Assembly: GCA_963769435.1 (NCBI GenBank)
Contig: CAVYLN010000002.1
Location: forward strand, 992,001-1,056,000
Origin: JADKAV01 sp963769435
GTDB lineage: Bacteria; Actinomycetota; Actinomycetes; S36-B12; UBA10799
Direction: 5' to 3'
Length of the DNA stretch: 64,000 nucleotides
A program made the position numbers and the translations under genes. The notes below the pieces were generated by a model. The model searched no databases. It was not told where the DNA came from and saw nothing but the letters and a program-made list of their open reading frames with translations. This document shows positions 19,610-28,320 of the stretch, one piece after another. Each line of letters begins with the position of its first letter. Positions within the stretch are counted from its first letter, which is position 1.

Positions 19610-20831
19610 GTGAGTAAGCCCACCGTCGCCGTGGTCCTCACAGGCGCGGCTGCCCGCGGCGCCTTCCAGGCAGGCGCTCTGTCCAGGATCGTCCCCGCCC
19701 TGGAGCAACAGGGGCTGCGTCCGAGGATTCTGCTGGGCACGTCCGCCGGCGCCATCAACGCGGCACTGTGGGGCTCATACGCCCACCTGCCCAGCGACGA
19801 AGCCGCGGAGGAGCTTGTCGGGGTGTGGGCGAGCATGGACCGCGCGAACGTCTACGCCCATCCGGCGCTCTCGCTGCTGCGCGATGGCCTGCGGCTGCTC
19901 CCAGGGTCGCTGTTCGGGATCGGAAACGGCCTCGGGTCTCTGCTGGACACACGTCCACTGGCGGCCACCGCCGACCGGTTTCTGGACTCTGCGCAGCTCG
20001 CCGCCAACGTCGCGGGCGGCGCGGTCGACGCGGTCGGGGTCGCCGCCACCCGCATCCCCCCTGCGACGGACAAGCCGCGCACCCCTGCGGACCCGGCGGG
20101 CCGATGGCACATCTCGCACACGCACAGCGTGGTCTTCCTCGACTCGACCCTCGACACCTCCGCGGTCGCCGACCCCGAACGGGCGCTGCGGGTGGCGCAG
20201 TCCCCGATCGAAGCCGAGCATGTGCTGGCATCGGCGGCTATCCCAGTCGCATTCCCCGCGGTACGCGTGCAGTCATCCACAGCCGTTCGACGGCTGGTAC
20301 GTGGACGGCGGGGTGCGTCTGAACGCACCGCTGCGACCCGCGGTGGCACTCGGTGCCGACCACCTCGTCCTGATCGCAGCGCACGCGACGGCCTACCCCA
20401 CACAGGCCCCGGCAGAGCCCGGGCGCAACCCGGACCTCGCGGATGCCGCCGCCATGACGCTGCACTCGATCCTCGCGGACCGGGTGATCGAGGACCTGCA
20501 GGAGCTACGGACCCGGAACCGTTGGCTCGAGCAGGGTGCGGCGCCGCGATCGCGCACGGGCCGGGAGTACCACCAGGTGCGCGTGATGGACGTGTCGCCG
20601 GCCCCGGGCACGCTCGCGCAACTGGCTGCGGACGTCCTGCGGTCGAAGGGCCGGACGTGGTGGCGGGAGACGGACTCGCTGGCGCTGGGACGTCTGTTGC
20701 GGGGGGTCGGGGCTGGACCTGGACAGCAGGAACTGCTCAGTTACACCTTCTTCGACGACGAGTACTTCGCGCGCCAGATCGCGTTGGGCCAACAGGCCGC
20801 CGACCGGGCCCTGGCCCGCGGCTGGGGCTGA
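19610..20831 (+). CDS. Patatin-like phospholipase (frame broken at about 20273)
   Basis: Probable cytosolic or membrane-associated lipid acyl hydrolase of the patatin/RssA family. The oxyanion-hole segment TGAAARGAFQAGAL (N-terminus), the nucleophile GTSAG (about residues 44-48) and the catalytic aspartate in WYVDGGVRLNAPL are present, so the Ser-Asp dyad is intact. The first part stops making sense after ASAAIPVAFPAVRVQ; the rest continues one base later as HPQPFDGWYVDGG. The extra base is probably the T at 20273. Corrected length 406 aa. The GTG at 19610 is preceded by a leaderless-type -10; an ATG at 19577 is in frame but has no signal. Confidence 0.85.
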
Positions 20832-20885
20832 CGTGCGAGCGCCCAACCGGACTACCCGACCCACTCGGTGATGCCAGGCGGGCGC

Positions 20886-21771
20886 CTACAACCCCGCGAC
20901 GATCTCGTGGACCAGTTGTGCCGCCTGTGCCGGCGTCTTCCCGACCCTGACTCCCGCGGCCTCGAGCGCCTCGGCCTTGGCAGCGGCGGTTCCTGATGAA
21001 CCGGACACGATCGCGCCGGCGTGTCCCATCGTCTTGCCCTCGGGCGCGGTGAAACCGGCCACGTATCCGACCACGGGTTTGGTGACGTTCTCCTTGATGA
21101 ACGCGGCGGCACGTTCCTCGGCGTCCCCACCGATCTCACCGATCATGATGATCACCTCGGTGTCGGGGTCCTCCTCGAACGCGGCGAGACAGTCGATGTG
21201 GGTGGTCCCGATCACCGGGTCCCCGCCGATGCCGACGCAGGTGGTGAAGCCGATGTCCCGGCACTCGAACATCATCTGGTAGGTCAAGGTCCCGGACTTC
21301 GAGACCAGGCCGATGCGTCCGGGCTTGGTGATGTCGGCGGGGATGATCCCGGCGTTGGACTTCCCCGGGCTGATCAGTCCGGGGCAGTTCGGCCCGATGA
21401 CCCTGGTGGTCCCGGAGTCCTGCGCGTAGGTGAAGAAACTCGCCGTGTCGTGCACCGGCACGCCCTCGGTGATCACCACCGCCAGCGGGACCTCCGCATC
21501 GACGACCTCTGCCACCGCACCTTTGGTGAATTTCGGAGGGACGAAGACCACCGACACGTCCGCACCCGTGGCAGTCCACCGCCTCCGACACGGAGTTGAA
21601 GACGGGGATGGAGGTGCCATCGGCGTCCACGGTCTGGCCGCCCTTGCCAGGGGTCACGCCGGCCACGATGTTCGAGCCGCCGGCCACCATTCTGCGGGTG
21701 TGCTTGCCGCCCTCCGAGCCCGTGATGCCCTGCACCAGGATCCGGGAGTTCTCATCCAGGAAAATCGCCAT
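20886..21771 (-). CDS. sucD: Succinyl-CoA ligase, ADP-forming, alpha subunit (frame broken at about 21575)
   Basis: TCA-cycle enzyme subunit forming succinate and nucleoside triphosphate from succinyl-CoA; holds the CoA site and the phospho-histidine. The N-terminus VQGITGSEGGKHTRRMV is the CoA-binding loop; GPNCPGLISPG and GHAGAIVSGSSGTA (active-site His) follow. The frame changes in NSVSEAV|AATGADVSVVFVPP: an extra base, probably the T at 21575, converts AATGAD into DCHG. Corrected length 294 aa, normal. GGGAGG lies 10 nt upstream of the ATG. 15 bp downstream of sucC. Confidence 0.93.
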
Positions 21772-21786
21772 GTCTTCTCGTCCTCC

Positions 21787-22959
21787 CTAGCGCGCGGCCA
21801 ACTCGGCCACCCGGGCGGCGGCTTCGTCCATCGTGTCCACAAGTTCGATCACGTCATGCTCGGCCTCGTCGAGGATCCGGCGGCCCTCGGCGGCGTTGTT
21901 CCCGTCGAGGCGGCACACGATGGGCTTGTCCACCGCGTCCCCACGGTCGGCGAGCATCCCCATGGCCTGCACGATGCCGTTGGCGACCGCGTCGCACGAT
22001 GTGATCCCGCCGAAGACGTTGACGAACACACTCTTCACCTCGGGGTCGCCGAGGATGATCTCCAGACCGTCGGCCATGACCTGTGCCGAGGCGCCGCCTC
22101 CGATGTCCAGGAAGTTGGCCGGCTTCACCCCACCGAAGTCCTCACCGGCGTAGGCGACCACGTCCAAGGTGCTCATGACCAGTCCGGCACCGTTGCCGAT
22201 GATGCCCACCTCACCGGTGAGCTTGACGTAGTTCAGACCCTTCTCCTTGGCCTTGACCTCCAGCGGATCCGTGGCAGCGATGTCCACGAGCGCCTCATGA
22301 TCGGGGTGGCGGAAGTCCGCGTTGTCGTCGAGGGTCACCTTGCCGTCCAGCGCCAGGATCTGACCCTCCGGGGTCTTCACCAAGGGGTTGACCTCCACGA
22401 GGGTCGCGTCCTCCTTGACGAAGACGTCCCACAGTTTCACCAGCACCTCGGCCACCTGCTCGGCCACATCGGCGGGGAACTTCGCCTCCGCCACGATCTC
22501 AGCCGCTTTCGCGGCGTCCACGCCGGCGAGCGGGTCGATGGCGACCTTGGCAAGCGCCTCGGGGTTGGAGACCGCCACCTCCTCGATCTCCACACCACCT
22601 TCGACACTGGCCATGGCCAAGTAGTTGCGGTTGGCGCGGTCGAGCAGGAAGGAGACGTAGTACTCCTCGGCGATGTCGGCAGCGCCGGTGATCAGGACCT
22701 TGTCGACGACATGTCCCTTGATGTCGAGTCCGAGGATGGCACGTGCCTTCTCCTCGGCATCCGTGGGGTTCTCGGCCAGTTTCACGCCGCCGGCCTTGCC
22801 GCGCCCTCCGGTCTTGACCTGCGCTTTGACAACGACCAGCCCGCCGATCCGGTCGGCCGCTGCGGCGGCATCCGCCGCGTCGGTCACGACCTCACCGGAC
22901 TGGGTGGGAACGCCGTGCTTCGCGAACAGTTCCTTCGCCTGGTACTCGTAAAGATCCAC
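21787..22959 (-). CDS. sucC: Succinyl-CoA ligase, ADP-forming, beta subunit
   Basis: ATP-grasp subunit of succinyl-CoA synthetase, 390 aa, intact. The N-terminus MDLYEYQAKELFAKHGVP is diagnostic. VVKAQVKTGGRGKAGGVKLA is the ATP-grasp loop, EVNPLVKTPEG carries metal ligands, and FVNVFGGITSCD contacts the alpha subunit. GTG start with GAGG 7 nt upstream. Co-transcribed with sucD. Confidence 0.96.
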   Translation of the reverse strand: MDLYEYQAKELFAKHGVPTQSGEVVTDAADAAAAADRIGGLVVVKAQVKTGGRGKAGGVKLAENPTDAEEKARAILGLDIKGHVVDKVLITGAADIAEEYYVSFLLDRANRNYLAMASVEGGVEIEEVAVSNPEALAKVAIDPLAGVDAAKAAEIVAEAKFPADVAEQVAEVLVKLWDVFVKEDATLVEVNPLVKTPEGQILALDGKVTLDDNADFRHPDHEALVDIAATDPLEVKAKEKGLNYVKLTGEVGIIGNGAGLVMSTLDVVAYAGEDFGGVKPANFLDIGGGASAQVMADGLEIILGDPEVKSVFVNVFGGITSCDAVANGIVQAMGMLADRGDAVDKPIVCRLDGNNAAEGRRILDEAEHDVIELVDTMDEAAARVAELAAR

Positions 22960-22996
22960 TGCACCACCTCATCGCTCGACCTGCCTGCATGTGACG

Positions 22997-23441
22997 CTAC
23001 TGCGTGACTACTGCCGACCCCGATAACCGGGTCGCGCGACCCTCGGCGTCCCCCAGATTCTCCCGGACCCACGTGAGAACCTGCTCGGTGGACGTGCCCG
23101 GCGTGAAGACCGCGGCAACTCCCATCCGGGCCAGCGGCTCCAGATCCTCCTCGGGCACGATCCCACCGCCGAACACGACGATGTCGTCGGCGTCACGTGC
23201 GTGCGAGTTCGTCCAGGACCGCCTTGAACAGCGTCATGTGCGCGCCGGAGAGGATCGACAGGCCGATGGCCTGCACATCCTCCTGGATCGCGGCCTGCAC
23301 GATCATCTCGGGAGTCTGGTGCAGACCCGTGTAGATGACCTCCACCCCTCCGTCACGCAGGGCTCTGGCGATGATCTTCGCGCCCCGGTCGTGACCGTCG
23401 AGCCCGGCTTTGGCGATGACGACCCGGATCGGCTGTGGCAC
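22997..23441 (-). CDS. Stand-alone cobalamin-binding protein, IcmB/mutase small-subunit type (frame broken at about 23195)
   Basis: Single B12-binding domain of about 147 aa. GLDGHDRGAK contains the DxHxxG motif whose histidine is the lower cobalt ligand; LSILSGAH and VVFGGGIVPEED are the other two cofactor-loop motifs. Closest in layout to the small subunit of isobutyryl-CoA mutase and the C-terminal domain of methylmalonyl-CoA mutase. No large subunit is encoded in this window. Next to sucC, it fits succinyl-CoA/methylmalonyl-CoA metabolism. The frame ends early at LDELART and continues one base later as DADDIVVFGGG. GTG start with a leaderless -10 at 23449-23454. Confidence 0.87.
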
Positions 23442-23448
23442 GCCTGTG

Positions 23449-23454
23449 AGTTTA
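23449..23454 (-). promoter_or_regulatory. -10 box of the B12-binding protein gene
   Basis: TAAACT on the minus strand, 7 nt before the GTG at 23441; leaderless type. It shares the intergenic gap with the divergent hydrolase promoter. Confidence 0.6.
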
Positions 23455-23585
23455 CGCCGCAACACGGGGCGGCCGCCGCACGGTGCGACCCGGCGATGGG
23501 CCGACCGCACCCACGGGGACAGGTACTCAACCCGATCGTCACCTCGTTTCGCGATGTCCCGGGTACAAATCGGCCGCCGATGGGC

Positions 23586-23591
23586 TAGGTT
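23586..23591 (+). promoter_or_regulatory. -10 box of the alpha/beta hydrolase gene
   Basis: TAGGTT ends 6 nt before the ATG at 23598. This supports the upstream ATG as the real start rather than the in-frame ATG at 23707. Confidence 0.6.
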
Positions 23592-23597
23592 CCATCT

Positions 23598-24579
23598 ATG
23601 CCCGATTCCGCCGGCGAGCACGAAGACAGCTCCCTTCGTCGCGGTATCGACAAGGCCAGGCACACCGGGGATTCGGCCAAGAAGATCGTTGTTGAACCCG
23701 ACCGGGATGCGGGGAGTCGCCAAGGAGGCGGCCTGGCTGGCCACCCACGTCGCGATGTACCCGTTCGGTCTGATCGAGGACAAGTACCGCCACGCCGAGG
23801 AGCGCCACAACCTGGATGGGCTGCCGCCGGTCCAGCGGGGCCTCATCATCGGCGATGTGGAGGCGGCCGGAACCCCGATCATCCTCATCCACGGCATCAT
23901 CGACAACCACACCGTCTTCGCCTACTTGCGGCGGGCACTGACCCGTCGGGGGTTCGGACGCGTGATCACGCTGAACTACTCCCCGCTCTCCGATGACATT
24001 CCCCGCGTCGCACGTCGCCTCAAGTCGTTGGTGGAGAAGGTCCGCCGGGAGACCGGCTACGAGCGCGTACACGTGATCGGGCACTCGATGGGCGGGGTCG
24101 TCGCGCGGTACTACGTGCAGTGCCTCGGGGGCGACAAGCGCGTCCACACCCTGGTGACCCTCGGATCCCCGCACGCCGGCACCATGCCCGCGTATCTCGT
24201 CCCGCATTCCGTGGTCAAACAGATGCGTCCCGACAGCCCGATCGTCAAGGAGCTGGACGCACCGGCTCCCCACTGCCGCACCCGGATGGTGGCGATCTGG
24301 TCGGACCTGGACCAGATGATCATCCCCAAGCGCAACGCCCGGATCGTCCACCCCGACCTCAATGCCCGCAACGTGTTCGTGCGGGGGGTCGGGCACATGT
24401 CGTTCCCGGTCGACGGTCGCGTCGTACACGAGATCTGCACCACGCTGGCGCAATTGGACGCGGACGGTTCAACTCTTGTGCGGGGCACCACCTCCATCGG
24501 CAGCAGCACCGGCAAGGTGACAGCCGTTGCAGACGCCCCCGCGCGGACGCACCGCAGGGCGAGCGGGGTCGCGGACTAG
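23598..24579 (+). CDS. Alpha/beta hydrolase, lipase/PGAP1-like (frame broken at about 23710)
   Basis: Serine hydrolase, probably a lipase or esterase, about 326 aa after correction. HGIIDNH forms the oxyanion region, VHVIGHSMGGVVARYY contains the nucleophile (GHSMG), and GHMSFPVDG near the end holds the likely catalytic histidine. An N-terminal stretch of about 37 residues beginning MPDSAGEHEDSS is in a different frame from the hydrolase; one extra G in the GGGG at 23709-23712 separates them. Without that correction the gene could start at ATG 23707, but the leaderless promoter argues for 23598. No signal peptide is seen. Confidence 0.82.
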
Positions 24580-24607
24580 CCGGTCGGATCCGGCGTTCTG
24601 TCCCGGA

Positions 24608-25241
24608 CTACAGGAAGTCCTTGGGATCGCGCTGCGTCCCGTTCTTGATCACTTCGAAGTGCAGGTGCGGGCCCGTGGAGTTGCCCGTGCTGCCCACGGT
24701 ACCGATGACCTGACCCCGAAGGACCCTGTCGCCCGGGCGAACCTTCGTGCTGGTCAAGTGCGCGTAGAGCGTCTTCACCCCGTTGTCATGGCGCACGACG
24801 ATGTGGTTGCCGTACGCGCCACCGGCATCCTCCTGCAGCACCTTTCCCGCCAATGCGGCGAAGACCGGTGTCCCGGAGGGCGCGGCGAAGTCAAGGCCGG
24901 TGTGGTGGCCGGACGACCACCCGCCTGCCTGCCCGAACGTCGCGGAGTACTGGTAGTTGCGCGTGGGGGTGAACATGTCACCGGAGGATCGCTGAGCGCG
25001 CGCGCGAGCGCGCTTCTCACGCTGGATCTCGATCCGTTTGGCCTGCTGGGCGGCGTCCGCCATCAGATCCGCGGAGAAGTCCGGGGTCACAGGTTCCGCA
25101 GCGGGGGCCTCGGAAACGTCCGCCGGCTCAGTGCCCACCGCTCCAGCCTGGGACGTCGCCGCCCCGGCCAGCAGGGTCGTCGCCATCGCAGCGACACCCG
25201 CTGTCTGGAGCAGTCCCTTTGCGCGAGCGGTGCGTGGTCAT
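24608..25241 (-). CDS. Secreted M23-family peptidase (LytM-like; signal peptide frame broken at about 25214)
   Basis: Exported protein with a C-terminal LytM/peptidase_M23 domain. The zinc ligands are HHTGLDFAAP (HxxxD) and GPHLHFE, with LYAHL between, so the site looks complete; family members cut peptidoglycan cross-bridges. The catalytic domain frame begins too late to be a gene start. One base upstream of it, ATG 25241, with AAAGGA before it, encodes MTTHRSRKG, which joins LLQTAGVAAMATTLLAGAA to make a classical signal peptide if the T at 25214 is removed. Corrected length 210 aa. An Ala/Arg-rich region (about residues 65-90) may form a coiled coil. Confidence 0.85.
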
Positions 25242-25279
25242 TGCTGGTTCCTTTCCGAAAATCTCTGGTCGACGGGCCG

Positions 25280-25783
25280 TCAGGCACCACGAAGGTGCTT
25301 GCGGGGGTCGAGTTTCTTGCCGTTCTTGGAGCGCACTTCGAAGTGCAGGTGGGGGCCGGTCACGTTGCCCGTCCCGCCGACGCGGCCGATCCGCTGTCCG
25401 GCTTCGACCTTCTTGCCCTTCTTGGCCTTGCGCTTGCTCAGGTGGGCGTACAGGCTCCGCTTGCCGTTCTTGTGCTTGACGATGATCGCCTTGCCGTACG
25501 AACCTGCCCAGCCCGAGAAGATCACCTTGCCGTCGGCGACAGCTTTGACCGGAGTGCCGCGCGGGGCAGCGAAGTCGAGCCCCGTGTGGCGCCCGGACGC
25601 CCAGTACGAGCCCCGCTGGCCGAACTTGGCGGACAGGCGGTAGTTCGTCGTCGGCAGTTTGCTGAACCTGGCTGAGGCAGCTGTTGAGGTCCGGTCATCG
25701 GTCGCGGCCGTCGCGGGCACTGTCGCGGGCACCATGAGGGCCGCTGAGACGCCGATTCCGGCAATGGCTGAAAGCTTCTTCAT
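25280..25783 (-). CDS. Secreted M23-family peptidase (LytM-like), second copy
   Basis: Exported LytM-type protein of 167 aa, upstream of and similar to the preceding gene. Signal peptide MKKLSAIAGIGVSAALMVPA; the mature domain has RHTGLDFAAP, LYAHLS and GPHLHFEV, which carry the M23 zinc ligands. A Lys-rich insertion (KRKAKKGKKVEAGQ) lies between the motifs and makes the protein strongly basic. The ATG at 25783 is taken as the start because it gives the signal peptide; a TTG lies 33 nt upstream. The pair probably arose by tandem duplication. Confidence 0.87.
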   Translation of the reverse strand: MKKLSAIAGIGVSAALMVPATVPATAATDDRTSTAASARFSKLPTTNYRLSAKFGQRGSYWASGRHTGLDFAAPRGTPVKAVADGKVIFSGWAGSYGKAIIVKHKNGKRSLYAHLSKRKAKKGKKVEAGQRIGRVGGTGNVTGPHLHFEVRSKNGKKLDPRKHLRGA

Positions 25784-25913
25784 GGTGCCGTGATGCTCGG
25801 TATGTTGACCCTTCAATCACCACAATCAGGGCAAAACGTACAAACAGGGCGTGACCTACGCCACCCACCTGTGCGCTGGACCACCTGTGTGGGGGCGCAC
25901 GCCCCTGGTGGTC

Positions 25914-28124
25914 CTAGACCTTCTCCACCGGCGCATACCTCAGCAGAAGGCGTTTGACGCCCTCACTGCCGAAGTCGATGTGCGCCTCGGCCTTCTCAGC
26001 CTCACCGGCGGTCGAGACCACCGTCCCGAGCCCGAACTTGGGATGGAGCACGTTGTCGCCCGCGCTGAGGTCGACGATCGGTCCGGCAGTTCTACGCGCG
26101 ACCCCTGCGGCATGCGCCAAGGCCGGGGCGGCCCCTCGGCCCCCCGCGCTGGGTCGCCGCGAGAGGTCCCGTCCGGTGCGTCGCCAGTCGACGAGGCTGT
26201 CCGGCAACTCGTCGAGGAAACGGCTGGGCGGGTTACTGTTCGGGGTCCCGAACTGCATGCGCATCGACGCCCGGCTGATGTAGAGCTGCTTGCGGGCGCG
26301 GGTCACCCCGACGTAGGCCAATCGACGTTCCTCCTGAAGCTCCACCGGGTCGTCCAGTGAGCGCGCGTGCGGGAAGACGGACTCCTCAAGACCGGTAAGG
26401 AAGACCGCATCGAACTCCAGACCCTTGGCTGTGTGCAGTGTCATCAGGGTCACCAGCCCGCCCTCGTGGTCCGGCAGGTCGTCGGTCTCCGCGACCAGCG
26501 CCACTCGCTCCAGGAAGTCGTCGAGGGTGCCGTCCGCGTTGTCGGCCATGAATTCCCCTGCCACCGAGGCGAGTTCGGCGAGATTCTCCAGCCGGGACTC
26601 GTCCTGGGGGTCACTGGATGCCTGCAACTCGGCCACGAGGCCTGAACTCTCGAGAACGGCCTCGACCATCTCCTCGGGGTTCGCCCCTGCTTCCAGCAGC
26701 AGTCGCAGTTCGTCGAGCAGCGCCAGGAACGCTCCGATCCGGGTCTCCGCGCGGGGACCGATACCGGTCTCGGGCGCACGCCGCAGGGCCGCTTCGAACG
26801 GGATCTGCTCCCGGGCGGCGAACGCGGCCACCTGCTCCACCGTGCGGTCCCCCAGACCGCGCTTCGGAACGTTCAGGATCCGGGTGACCGCGACGTCGTC
26901 CTCGGGGTTGGCCACTGCTCGCAGATAGGCCAGAGCATCGCGGACCTCCCTGCGTTCGTAGAACCGCACGTTGCCCACGATGCGGTAGCGCAGCCCCGAT
27001 CTGAGTAGCACCTCCTCCAGCGGCCGGGATTGCGCGTGAGTGCGGTAGAAGACCGCGATCTCAGCGGCGTCCACACCACCACTGGTCAGAGCGCGAATCT
27101 CGTTGACCACGAAGGCGGCCTCATCGCGATCGTCGTCGGCGACATAACCCACGATCTGCTCGCCGTCCCCGGCATCGGTCCACAGCCGCTTGTCGCGGCG
27201 CCCCACGTTGTGCGAGATCAGGGCGTTGGCGGCCGAGAGGATCGTCTGGGTCGAGCGGTAGTTCTGCTCCAACAGGACGACCTCTGCTCCGGGGAAATCC
27301 TTCTCGAACTCCTCGATGTTGCGCACGTCTGCGCCACGGAAGGCGTAGATCGACTGATCCGAATCACCGACCACGCACAACTCGGCCGGATCCAGCCCCT
27401 CCGTGCCGTCGCCGACCAGCCTGCGGACCAGTTCGTACTGGGCCCGATTGGTGTCCTGGTACTCGTCGATGAGGACGTGCGCAAAAAGTCGGTGGTAATA
27501 GGCGGCGACACCGTCGAAGAGGGTGAGCACCGCCACGGTGTTGCCGATCAGGTCGTCGAAGTCCATCGCGCCCGCGCGCTGCAACCTCTCGGTGTACAAC
27601 CGGTACACATCGGCCAGCACCTGCTGGGACTCCGTCTCCACGGTCGGCGCGAACGCCTCGTGGTCGATGAGTTCGTTCTTGAGGGCGGAGATCTGGTGCG
27701 CGAGACCGCGCGGCCGGTACTTGCGGGGATCGAGATCGAGATCCTTGCCGATGTTGGTGATGAGACGCCGGGTGTCGTCGGTGTCGTAGATGGAGAACGA
27801 ACTCGGGAAACCCAGGTGATGGGCTTGCCGGCGCAGGATCCGGACGCATGCGCTGTGGAACGTGGACACCCACATCCGCTGCCCCGCGGGGCCCACCGCG
27901 GCTGTCACCCGGTCCCGCATCTCGCTGGCCGCCTTGTTCGTGAACGTGATGGCCAGAATCTCCGAGGGCAGGGCCTGATTCGTCGCCAGCAGGTGCGCGA
28001 TCCGGCGGGTCAGCACGCGCGTCTTGCCCGACCCCGCACCTGCCACCACGAGGATCGGGCTCCCGCGATGGGATACCGCTGCGGCCTGCTGGGGGTTGAG
28101 ATCAGAGAGTATGTCGTCCACCAC
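25914..28124 (-). CDS. pcrA: UvrD/Rep-family DNA helicase PcrA
   Basis: ATP-dependent 3'-5' DNA helicase of superfamily 1, about 736 aa, acting in nucleotide-excision repair and replication restart. LNPQQAAAVSH is the Q motif, VVAGAGSGKT the Walker A, VLIDEYQDTN the Walker B, and GDSDQSIYAFRGA motif III; VTLMTLHTAKGLEFDAVFL and VGVTRARKQLYIS belong to the second RecA domain. The C-terminal 90 residues include FGLGTVVSTAGEAEKAEAHIDF, the PcrA-type tail. Start chosen at GTG 28124, which has TACACT 5 nt upstream; a second GTG follows directly. Confidence 0.95.
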   Translation of the reverse strand: MVDDILSDLNPQQAAAVSHRGSPILVVAGAGSGKTRVLTRRIAHLLATNQALPSEILAITFTNKAASEMRDRVTAAVGPAGQRMWVSTFHSACVRILRRQAHHLGFPSSFSIYDTDDTRRLITNIGKDLDLDPRKYRPRGLAHQISALKNELIDHEAFAPTVETESQQVLADVYRLYTERLQRAGAMDFDDLIGNTVAVLTLFDGVAAYYHRLFAHVLIDEYQDTNRAQYELVRRLVGDGTEGLDPAELCVVGDSDQSIYAFRGADVRNIEEFEKDFPGAEVVLLEQNYRSTQTILSAANALISHNVGRRDKRLWTDAGDGEQIVGYVADDDRDEAAFVVNEIRALTSGGVDAAEIAVFYRTHAQSRPLEEVLLRSGLRYRIVGNVRFYERREVRDALAYLRAVANPEDDVAVTRILNVPKRGLGDRTVEQVAAFAAREQIPFEAALRRAPETGIGPRAETRIGAFLALLDELRLLLEAGANPEEMVEAVLESSGLVAELQASSDPQDESRLENLAELASVAGEFMADNADGTLDDFLERVALVAETDDLPDHEGGLVTLMTLHTAKGLEFDAVFLTGLEESVFPHARSLDDPVELQEERRLAYVGVTRARKQLYISRASMRMQFGTPNSNPPSRFLDELPDSLVDWRRTGRDLSRRPSAGGRGAAPALAHAAGVARRTAGPIVDLSAGDNVLHPKFGLGTVVSTAGEAEKAEAHIDFGSEGVKRLLLRYAPVEKV

Positions 28125-28129
28125 GCCTG

Positions 28130-28135
28130 AGTGTA
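28130..28135 (-). promoter_or_regulatory. -10 box of pcrA
   Basis: TACACT on the minus strand, 5 nt before GTG 28124 and 8 nt before the next GTG at 28121; leaderless type. Confidence 0.55.
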
Positions 28136-28153
28136 GGTCCGAGGTTCTGGGTG

Positions 28154-28256
28154 CCGAAGAGCCCCCACCCGTGGGTTTCCGAAGAGCCCCCACCCGAGGG
28201 TTTTGTGAAGATGTTTCGCCGACACGCCGGGAACCAAGTGAAACTTCTTCACAAAA
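28154..28256. repeat. 25-bp tandem duplication followed by a 17-bp inverted repeat
   Basis: Two 25-bp units (28154-28178 and 28179-28203) differ at one base; each contains a small hairpin CCCAC-CC-GTGGG or its variant. Directly after, the arms 28201-28217 and 28240-28256 pair over 17 bp with one mismatch around a 22-nt loop. The arms are AT-rich (ttttgtgaag...) compared with the genome. The block lies between the 3' end of the secreted LAS-type gene and the pcrA promoter, so it could be a terminator or a regulatory site of pcrA. Confidence 0.8.
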
Positions 28257-28320
28257 GGGGCGCGCCAGACCGCGCGATCACGGCAAGCGGCCCGCAACCT
28301 CGCCGTGGGACTCGAACTCC

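Noticed and set aside
23707..23730. ATG 23707 as the true start of the alpha/beta hydrolase
   Set aside because: It would avoid the frame break, but a clear TAGGTT -10 lies 6 nt before ATG 23598 and the extra 37 codons have coding-like third positions.
28283..28320. tRNA-like T-arm (GGGAGTTCGAGTCCC on the minus strand)
   Set aside because: The arm matches a tRNA T-loop by chance, but no acceptor, anticodon or D-arm can be folded around it.
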